Below are positions 1 through 6,752 of a DNA stretch of 64,000 nucleotides, one piece after another. The notes beneath the pieces were generated by a model. The model saw only the letters and a list, made by a program, of their open reading frames with translations, made no database searches and was not told the origin of the DNA. A program made the position numbers and the translations under genes. Source of the stretch: Pseudomonadota bacterium (GTDB lineage: Bacteria > Chloroflexota > UBA5177 > JAJPKF01); the NCBI GenBank assembly GCA_021323865.1, contig JAJPKF010000020.1, positions 1 through 64,000 of the forward strand. Direction: 5' to 3'. The first letter of the stretch is position 1. Each line of letters begins with the position of its first letter.

Positions 1-1915
1 GCCCGAACGGGCATGCCGGGTGACGCGCGTCGGATGTCGTCTATGACCGACCCCCTGGGCAACAGCACCACCTTCAAGTACGACGGCAGCGGCAATCTGA
101 CCGAGGCGGACCTGCCCAACGGCACGGTGACCAGCTACGCCTACGACGCCTCCAGCGATCTGAACAAGATCAGCACCACCAAGAGCGGCACGCTGCAGTT
201 CAGCTTCGACGCCTCGGGGGCCAACGGCATCGGACCCGACGGCAACGTGCAGAGCATGACCACCTCGCAGCAGAGCAACGTGGGCCTGCGTCCCGGGAAC
301 GGCACGGCCGGCAATGCCGGAACCGACACCTACAACTACGACCCGCTGCAGCGGCTGACGGCGGACAGCCAGACGGGACCGTCGGGGACGACGAATAGCT
401 CGAGCATGACCTACGCGGACAACGGCGAGATCACCAGCGCGAGCGGGCCGACCATTCACAATGGCTCCTACACCTATCAGGGAACCACGGGCCATGACGC
501 TGGCAAGCTGCAGAGCATCGGCTCGGGCCTCGCCTTTGCCTATGACGCTCAGGGCAACCGGACCTGCCAGGGAACGGCATCTCCCTGCTCCTCCAACACC
601 ACCTACACGTACGGGTATGATGCCAACAACCGGCTGACCAGCTGGGCCGACACGGCCAACGACAGCGAGACCTGGAGCTACGACGGCAACGGGCTGTTGC
701 AGCAGAGCATCTACAAGACGCCGGGCTCGGTGTGTCCCAGCATCCCCCAGGGCGGCTCATCGGCCACACCCTGGACACCGGTCCCCTCCATATCACACCG
801 TCCCCTAAGGACTCTTCTCCGGGCTACTGCACCGACGAGACCAACCTGGTCTGGAACACGGCCCTGGGCAGCCCTACCCTGGCCGTCACCCAGGAGTACG
901 CCACCCGTGTCGACGAGGGGCACACGGATTACCTGATGGGACCCAGGGGCTACCGGTGGAGCAGCTCGACGTGGGCGCCGGGGGTGGCAAGGGAAGCGGA
1001 ACGCCTCTGTACTACTACCAGGACCTGCAGGGCAACACCCGCGCGCTTGAGGACTCGACCGGCACGGTGGTCAACGTCCAGAACTACTCGCCCTACGGCG
1101 TGGCCACGGGCTCGTTCGGCAACACCAGCTGGACGCCCCTCCAGTATGACGGGACCTACACTGACGGAACCACCGGATTCGTATACGACCAAGCGAGGTG
1201 GTATGACCCCAGTACCGGCCAGTTCCTCAGTCAGGACCCGCTGGTTGATCAGACACTGCAGCCGTATGCGTACGCTGCGGATAGCCCGGTGAACGCCTCG
1301 GACCCCACGGGCCTGTCTTCCGTTGGCTTCTGCGGCGACATAGGGGCTCTCGTGCCCATTGGGTTCTTACCCGTCGTAGCGGTCGGCGTGAATGCGGAGG
1401 TGTGCCCGCTGGTTAGGATCTCCGGGGGGCGCCACAACGGCCAGATAGGTGGCACGGCTATAGGGGCTGTTGGCCTCGGGGCCGGCGTAATCGGGAAAGC
1501 CGGCCTCAGCGTGCAAGTGTCCAATGCATCGAAGCTGTCGGATCTCGGAGGGCTCTTTTTCTTTGTCACGGTTGCGCGGGCGTTGGGCGGGTTTGGGGCG
1601 AAGGCGACAGTATTCTGGAACGGCTCGACCTCTCGGCCCATTGTCGGCGCCGACATCGGATGGCAGTCCGGGCTCGGGGCGGGCGGCTACGCTGGGGCGT
1701 CCTGGACTCTTGCAAACACCTATGGCGGGTGGTGGGGCTGGCTTGCGGACGCGGCCCGTGGCGCCTTCGACGCAGTCTCTGCGATCGACGGACCGAGCAG
1801 ATCCCGCACAGAGAAGTGGGGCCAGGGGGCACTTCGCTTCTACCGGCTCCACAGGAAAGAGTTTAAGCGCATGAAGGCCACGTGTCGCCACCACCGCAAG
1901 AAGTGTCACAGGTAG
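1..1915 (+). pseudogene. RHS-repeat-associated protein, 3' part, two frameshifts
   Basis: The open frame reaches the left window edge, so the gene starts outside. Positions 1 to about 745 encode YD-type repeats (GNLTEADLPNG, YNYDPLQRLT, YAYDA), the extracellular beta-shell of RHS/polymorphic toxin proteins. The reading then continues in a second frame (about 790-945, TNLVWNTALGSP to YLMGPRG) and in a third from about 948 (GLPVEQLD to the RHS core YDQARWYDPSTGQFLSQDPL and DPTGL near 1300). Normal RHS proteins carry these three pieces in one frame, so two indels break the gene. After the core lies a variable tip of about 200 residues: a glycine-rich, partly hydrophobic stretch followed by a basic tail ending in KKCHR. 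I do not recognise the tip's toxin family. The alternatives are sequencing or assembly errors at the two shifts. Confidence 0.85.
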
Positions 1916-1941
1916 CACTGGAGGATCACGGGCTGCCGGTG

Positions 1942-2739
1942 ATGGCGTGGTTCATTTTTGTGGCGGCTGCCCTGATCCTGATGTACGTGCTACTGCGGGC
2001 GGCGTACTTGCACCGCCGTCGGGGCGCGGATCGGCCATCGGAGCCCGTTCTGCACAGGGTTCCGGCGGAGGCTGAGCAGGCATTTCGGGGGGGCGGGGCT
2101 TGGCAGTGGGTGCGGTGGGATCGCGCCACGCTGACAGTCTATGCGAGGCACGTCGAGATATTGGCGCCGCAAGGCATGCTTGGCATCCGCACAGACATCG
2201 TGCTGCCCTCGGAAACGGCCACGATGCGGCTCGACAGGCATGGGCCATTCGGACTGCCGCTCGCGCCTCGAGATCACATCCGCCTGATTGGGCGCGATGA
2301 GAGCGGCCGACGACAAGAGTTCATGTTGGCACCGAAGGACGGCTTCGACCGCGCCTGGCAGGCTCTGCTGCGTTCTGGCGTAGAGCCGCTGCCGCCGGGC
2401 GCGGGCGGTAGCGAATACTATGGGGCGAGCTGGAGGGTGCGAGCCGCGCAGGCGGTATGGACCGGCGTCTGGGCCATCGGGGTGCTTGCGGCGACCACGC
2501 TCAGGCGGCGGGAATTCCAAGGCGGGTCGGGTTTGTTCGTGCTATGGCTCTTCTCTCTCGTTTGGTTGGCCGGCGCGCAGCTTCTGGGCTGGCTGCCGGA
2601 ACTGACGGGCAGGCGAGCGCATCCACCAGCGGCCAGCGTGCCGTTTGAGCCAACACCCGAACTGGCCGGATTGCAACTCGCCGGCGTGCTGGTTTTCATT
2701 GCGGTCACTACGTGGTACGTCGCCCTGCAAAACGGCTGA
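1942..2739 (+). CDS. membrane protein behind RHS tip; candidate immunity protein
   Basis: The frame is open from 1882, overlapping the RHS 3' end, but ATG 1942 is chosen because a GGAGGA-like site lies about 20 bases upstream (GTG 1939 is an alternative). The protein has about 265 residues. A membrane segment sits at the very N-terminus (FIFVAAALILMYVLL), then a soluble domain of about 140 residues with alternating strands (LTVYARHVEILAPQGMLGIRTDIVLP) that looks like a PH-like beta domain. Two or three further membrane segments follow in the C-terminal half (FVLWLFSLVWLAGAQLL; LAGVLVFIAVTTWYVAL). No family is recognised. A membrane protein encoded directly behind an RHS tip is the usual place for a cognate immunity gene, so that role is inferred from position only. 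Confidence 0.6.
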   Translation: MAWFIFVAAALILMYVLLRAAYLHRRRGADRPSEPVLHRVPAEAEQAFRGGGAWQWVRWDRATLTVYARHVEILAPQGMLGIRTDIVLPSETATMRLDRHGPFGLPLAPRDHIRLIGRDESGRRQEFMLAPKDGFDRAWQALLRSGVEPLPPGAGGSEYYGASWRVRAAQAVWTGVWAIGVLAATTLRRREFQGGSGLFVLWLFSLVWLAGAQLLGWLPELTGRRAHPPAASVPFEPTPELAGLQLAGVLVFIAVTTWYVALQNG

Positions 2740-3027
2740 ACGGGCTGGGGCTCCGTTGATGCGTTGACCCATGTCCTGTCGGTATTGCCAATTCTCGAAG
2801 CGGTCATGCAGCAACTGCGCCGCGGGAGCGCAGGCCGGGTGCCGGGCTTGGGCCGGGTGGTGGGGCCCCTTGGGATCTGCATACTCGGCTCCCTCGGTGC
2901 CACGTCCTGCGGGGACACGACAGGCCCCGCGGCCCGACCGCCCCGCGGCAGCGAGGATCGTCAGGCTCGCGACTTCGGCAGCCGTCCGTGCCGGGACGGT
3001 GAGCGCGCCGTCCGGCCCCCCAAAAAC
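2740..3027. other. 288-bp gap between membrane protein and IS3 element, no gene seen
   Basis: No convincing gene is present. Short frames exist on both strands but have no recognisable motif or ribosome-binding site. The right part is very GC-rich and ends in a C/A run directly before the IS left end. It could be the remnant of the locus into which the element inserted. Confidence 0.4.
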
Positions 3028-3047
3028 TGGTCCATATTCAGTGTGGT
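3028..3047 (+). repeat. IS3 left terminal inverted repeat
   Basis: It begins TGGTCCA and ends GTGTGGT. It matches the reverse complement of 4220-4239 at 15 of 20 positions, with both outer ends identical. Confidence 0.75.
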
Positions 3048-3082
3048 GATTTAGCACATTGATAGGAGCAGTTGGAGGAGAA

Positions 3083-3364
3083 ATGGCGGCAGCGAAGAAG
3101 TACTCTGTCGAGCAGATCATCGCGAAGTTGAGGGAGGTAGAGAAGCTGCAGGGGCAGGGGATGTCGATTCCGGCGGCGTCGAAGAAGATCGGGATCACCG
3201 ACCAGACCTTCTACCGGTGGCGGCTGCGGTATGGGGCGATGAAGGAAGACGAAGCGCACCGGTTGAAACTGTTGGAGCAGGAGAACGGCCGGCTGAAACG
3301 GATCGTGGCCGATCAAGCGCTTGAGATCTCGGCGCTGAAGGATCTGAACCGGGGAAAATGGTAA
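3083..3364 (+). CDS. IS3 OrfA, transposase DNA-binding subunit
   Basis: A protein of 93 residues that binds the IS ends and supplies the N-terminus of the OrfAB transposase. ATG 3083 is chosen because GGAGGAG lies just upstream. The helix-turn-helix covers roughly residues 5-45 (YSVEQIIAKLREVEKLQG, IPAASKKIGITDQTFYRW), followed by a leucine-rich helix (LKLLEQENGRLKRIVADQAL) typical of the IS407 group. It ends in TGG TAA, overlapping the orfB ATG. A degenerate copy of the same N-terminus is found at 5427-5600. Confidence 0.92.
   Translation: MAAAKKYSVEQIIAKLREVEKLQGQGMSIPAASKKIGITDQTFYRWRLRYGAMKEDEAHRLKLLEQENGRLKRIVADQALEISALKDLNRGKW
3352..3358 (+). other. candidate -1 frameshift site, GGGAAAA
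   Basis: In the orfA frame the heptamer reads G GGA AAA, an X XXY YYZ slippery site, placed two codons before the orfA stop and exactly where orfB starts in the -1 frame. IS3 elements commonly make the OrfAB fusion transposase by -1 frameshifting at such a site. Confidence 0.6.
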
Positions 3365-4210
3365 GCCCGGAAAGGCGCAGGGCGGCAGTGGTGTATCTGG
3401 TTCGGAAGCACAATATGTCCGAGCGGAAAGCCTGTCGCCTGGTGGAGCAGAGCCGGTCGACCCAGCGGTACGAGCCGGTTTTTCCCGAGCACGAACAGCG
3501 CCTTCTCCGGGCTATGAGCGAGCTGGCTCAGAAGCACCCGCGATGGGGCTACCGGATGATCTGCCGGCTGCTTCGAGATGATGGCTGGAACGTCAACCCG
3601 AAGCGGATCGAGCGGCTGTGGCGGTTGGAAGGGCACCGAATACCGCCACCGCGGGTCAAGGACTCGGGAAGAAGAGCGGATGGAACCGGGGATAATTCCG
3701 CCTGGAAGTCGGGCCGCGGCGCCGAATCAGATCTGGAGTTACGACTTCATGTCGGCCCGGACACGTCGTGGCGGGCCGATCCGGATCTTAAACGTGGTCG
3801 ACGAGTTCACCAGGGTCGCGGTAACGACGCATGTGTCGCGGTCGATTGGGTCTGGGGACCTGCAGCAGGTGTTGGAGAAAGCCATTGAGCGTCACGGAGC
3901 ACCGACACTGATTCGATCAGACAACGGCAGGGAGTTCATATCGACGACGATAGTGGAGTGGCTAGGGGAGCGGGGAGTGGAAGCAGCCTTCATCGAGAAG
4001 GGGAAACCCCAGCAGAACCCTTACGTGGAGCGGTTTAACGGCACCATGCGGCGGGAGCTGCTGAACGGGGAGGAGTTCGACTCAGTCCTCGAAGCTCGGG
4101 TGATGATCGAGCAGTTCGTCGAGGAGTACAACACCTGCCGACCGCACCGAGGGCTGAAGATGATGACGCCTGCGGCATTCGCTAACACGCAGAAGAAGAG
4201 CTCAGCCTGA
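3358..4210 (+). pseudogene. IS3 OrfB, DDE transposase, frameshifted
   Basis: The first part (3358 to about 3710) encodes the HTH_21-like region (RRRAAVVYLVRKHNMSERKACRL, PRWGYRMICRLLRDDGWNVN). The catalytic part is in another frame from about 3710 on (APNQIWSYDFMSARTRRGG). It carries all three acidic residues of the rve domain: D in WSYDF, D in RSDNGREF and E in NPYVERFNG. It ends with the usual RPHRGLKMMTPAAF tail. The two halves join naturally if one base is removed around 3700-3715, so a single-base insertion has broken the gene or is a sequence error. Confidence 0.85.
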
Positions 4211-4219
4211 TAGTGATGA

Positions 4220-4239
4220 ACCACAGCGACACTGGACCA
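4220..4239 (+). repeat. IS3 right terminal inverted repeat
   Basis: It ends TGGACCA and is the imperfect reverse complement of 3028-3047. It lies 9 bases after the orfB stop. Confidence 0.75.
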
Positions 4240-4248
4240 GATGGCGCG

Positions 4249-4274
4249 CGATCCACCCCCCGGGGGGTGGATCG
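4249..4274. repeat. 26-bp perfect palindrome beside the IS right end
   Basis: The left arm is CGATCCACCCCCC (13 bases) and the right arm is its exact reverse complement, with no spacer. It lies 9 bases outside the IS3 right end. The C6G6 centre can extrude as a cruciform or form a hairpin in RNA, but a zero-base loop and lack of a T-run argue against a normal terminator. Confidence 0.8.
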
Positions 4275-4510
4275 GAAAACCCGCTCTGGATCAGATCTAC
4301 AACACTGGAAGTGGACCGAACGACGGGGGCTGGACAGGTACGTTGTCGCCTGGGCGATCCTGGGCGGGGGACGAGCTTGCGGCTACGAAGCGCCCTGCCT
4401 TACCTAGGCCGCAGGCGCGTGGCGCCGGCGCCGCGCGCGGCATCTCCACACTGATGGCCACATCCACAGCGTGGCTCCGCGTTCAGGAGCCGGTGAGGGG
4501 CGGACCGGGG

Positions 4511-5332
4511 ATGACCGAGCTTCGAAAGCGACTCCTAGGACCCGCTCTGCCTACCGATCTCGCCGGGCCGAGTAGGTTCTTGCGTGCCTGGCGTATCGCC
4601 CGACTGGAGCCGGTTGGGCCAGACACGCTCTCAGACCACGTCGCATGGTTGGCTGAGGCGGCGGTCGGGCTTCAGCCGGTCGGGCCTGGGGCCAAGCCAG
4701 CGCCGCGGGGCTCTCGTCTGAGCCTGGGTCTGGCAGTTGCCGGGATCGGGCCGTACGACACTGAGGGGTTTGTGGCAAGCGCAGGTTCCCTGGCTAAGCT
4801 CGCCGCGTCGGGTCTCCCCCTACTCCTTGCCTTCCACCGCACGGCGGCACGCGCCCGAGTCGCGGCGGCGTGCCGCCCCACGACGGAAAGGCCAATTGGA
4901 CCAAAGGGTGTGGTACATGCGTGCCTAAGTGTCCTGGGGCCCCTCGAGAGACCCAACCGACCTCGGGAGCCCTCCCTATACCCGGCCGACGTGACGCAGG
5001 CCCTCGGTCTGACTCCGACGCGCTCCAGGCGTCCAGAAGCTAGGGGCGGTAGGATTGCCGGCTCTGGACCCTTCATCCAGATCGGCGTCTGGGAGCTCGC
5101 CTCGGACGACATCGTCGATTCCCGGTTGTTCTCGGAGCACTTGGAATGGGTACTCAAGACGGTGGGTCCCGCTGCTCAACGGGTGCGGGACTACTGTCGG
5201 GAGCATGACGTGCGCGCGCACATCCACGGGTACGTTGGCGATGACGGTACGATCCGCCTGGTTCTCAGCCCGGGCAGTCTCAGCCGCCTGGCTGCGCTGG
5301 GACTCGACCTCGACCTCCGAGTCAAGGTGTGA
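4511..5332 (+). CDS. DUF4279 domain-containing protein
   Basis: The C-terminal 140 residues (from about 4910) match the DUF4279 pattern: ACLSVLG, LYPADVTQALGLTPTRS, GVWELASDD, a SEHLEWVLKTVGP helix and the ending SPGSLSRLAALGLDLDLRV. This family is of unknown function and common in accessory regions. The preceding 130 residues show a weaker echo of the same order (WRIARLEPVGPDTLSDHVAWL, then SLAKLAASGLPLLLAFH), so the protein may hold a decayed first copy of the domain. The start is uncertain: the frame stays open upstream to 4241, ATG 4511 has only a weak purine-rich site, and GTG 4910 would give the C-terminal domain alone. Confidence 0.55.
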   Translation: MTELRKRLLGPALPTDLAGPSRFLRAWRIARLEPVGPDTLSDHVAWLAEAAVGLQPVGPGAKPAPRGSRLSLGLAVAGIGPYDTEGFVASAGSLAKLAASGLPLLLAFHRTAARARVAAACRPTTERPIGPKGVVHACLSVLGPLERPNRPREPSLYPADVTQALGLTPTRSRRPEARGGRIAGSGPFIQIGVWELASDDIVDSRLFSEHLEWVLKTVGPAAQRVRDYCREHDVRAHIHGYVGDDGTIRLVLSPGSLSRLAALGLDLDLRVKV

Positions 5333-5426
5333 CAGGAGCCGGCACGCGGCGGCCGCCCGCCATCCTCGGGCGTGACCACGAACAAGTGTCGTGCTTTAGA
5401 GAATCGGTCGGACCAGTTAAGCCGAG

Positions 5427-5600
5427 ATGGCCGCTGCGAAGCGGTACTGCGCCGAGGAGATCATCCACATTCTGAGCGAGATCGAGAAGCTGCAGGGTCG
5501 GGCAGGGTCGACGCCGGCCGCAGTAAAGGGGTCGGGCAATGTCGAACTGGACACCTATTACCAAAGCGGCCAGCAGGCCGGCCCACCGGGCTCGAGCTGA
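5427..5600 (+). pseudogene. relic of a second IS3 orfA
   Basis: The 57-residue frame starts MAAAKRYCAEEII and continues LSEIEKLQGRAGSTPAA. It aligns with the N-terminus of OrfA at 3083 (MAAAKKYSVEQII, LREVEKLQGQGMSIPAA) but then diverges and stops. No matching orfB or inverted repeats follow. It is a truncated remnant of a related but not identical IS3 copy, next to another broken gene. Confidence 0.75.
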
Positions 5601-5859
5601 TGGACTGGCCGGCAGATCTGCGAGGGGTGCCGTGCTCGCGGGAGGTCACTGCGGTACTGCAGGCCCGAGGCATCGCTGTCCACGCCGGAACCGTGTCCCA
5701 CGCCCTCCCGGAGGAGCCAGCGCCGCCTGAGGACGTCCTCTCCCCGCCGACGGTCTCCGAACGGAAGACGGACCACGCCCTCGTCTTCCGCTACCGGCCA
5801 GGCGAGCGAGCCTACTGCAGCGACAACATCGGCGACGGCACCAACGTGATCTGGTTCAG

Positions 5860-6557
5860 CTACGAGGGGTACGCCCTCAGCTTTGAGATCTCCCGCCCGG
5901 ACCTGCTGTGTATTTCGCGCGAAATACGCACCCGAGCCCGCTCGTACTGACTGAGGGCTTCGTCGATGTGGTTCTCGACGTAGAGAATGTGCCCGATCCC
6001 GGTGTAGAGCCGGGCTTGGAGAGCCGGATAGTGGGGCTCCGCCAGCGCAAGCCGCAGTCCCTCCCGGAAGAAGGCCAATGCCTCTTCGTAGTTGTTGAGG
6101 AGGTAGAGCGCCCGGCCGAGCGAGTAATGAATCTCTGCCGAGAGGGTGCGATCTCCCCGGCCGTCGGCGTCCTCGCGGGCAATCTGGAGAGCTTTCCTTC
6201 GCTTCCCGAAGGCGTGAGAGTTCCATGAGCGCCCGTCCACGGAGCCAGTCTCGTCGACCGAGGCCGGCCCGCGGGGCCAGCTCATCGAAGACCTTCAACG
6301 TAGCTGCCGCATTTCCGAGTTCGAGGTGGATCTCTGCGTAGTCGAGACTCATCTCGACTATCTGCTCGGCATCCCCGTCCTGCAGCAACTGTCCTACCGG
6401 CACCTCCAATCGTTCCGCCACGATCGCAAGGGCACGGAGCGAGATACGACCACGGCCCCCCTCGACGAGGCTCAGAAAAGAGCCAGAGAGATCCTACCCC
6501 TAGCTGGGCTGAGGTCACTCCTTTCCGCATGCGTGCCGCTTTGATACGCCGGCCCAC
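5860..6557 (-). pseudogene. broken HTH (XRE)-TPR transcriptional regulator
   Basis: Read on the minus strand from GTG 6557, the start encodes a helix-turn-helix (VGRRIKAARMRKGVTSAQL). After a frame change near 6495 it continues SGSFLSLVEGGRGRISLRALAIVAERLEVPVGQLL, the rest of an XRE-type domain. That frame runs on as a helical region (EQIVEMSLDYAEIHLELGN). A second frame change near 6200 leads to clear tetratricopeptide repeats (SAEIHYSLGRALYLLNNYEEALAFFREGLRLA, ARLYTGIGHILYVENHIDEALSQYERA). It then stops at 5860. HTH-TPR proteins often sense peptides or metabolites. Two indels and an apparently shortened end mark it as dead, in line with the surrounding decay. Confidence 0.75.
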
Positions 6558-6752
6558 ATCCGGGCGGAGCAGAGTCTCGCTTCGGGGATTGCCGCGCTGA
6601 TCTGACTTTGGCGCTAACCCTCCCGGCCCAACGATGTGGACGTGGCACTAGGGCCAAAGGCAATCTTGGAGGGGCATCCTTGGGTTGTGGGCCGGCTGAT
6701 CCGGCTCACCCTCCGCGGCCGGTGTGCTCAGGCCGCCAAGACACCCTTCCAG

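Larger units (their letters stand above)
3028..4239 (+). mobile_element. IS3-family insertion sequence (IS407/IS2-like)
   Basis: An element of about 1.2 kb with the typical IS3 layout: a short orfA with helix-turn-helix and leucine-zipper-like end, then orfB with a DDE integrase domain in the -1 frame. It is bounded by imperfect 20-bp inverted repeats beginning TGGTCCA (15 of 20 bases match). The outer ends 3028 and 4239 are set by these repeats. I see no matching short target duplication outside them (AAAAC on the left, GATGG on the right), so the ends may have decayed or the element may have recombined. OrfB carries an internal frameshift, so the copy is probably inactive on its own. Confidence 0.85.

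Noticed and set aside
3028..5600. Composite transposon bounded by the two IS3 copies
   Set aside because: The second copy is only an orfA fragment with no terminal repeats, and no target duplication flanks the pair.
5601..5950. Plus-strand frame continuing past the orfA relic (DHALVFRYRPGERAYCSDNIGDG)
   Set aside because: No family recognised and it runs antisense into the TPR pseudogene; not enough support for a gene.
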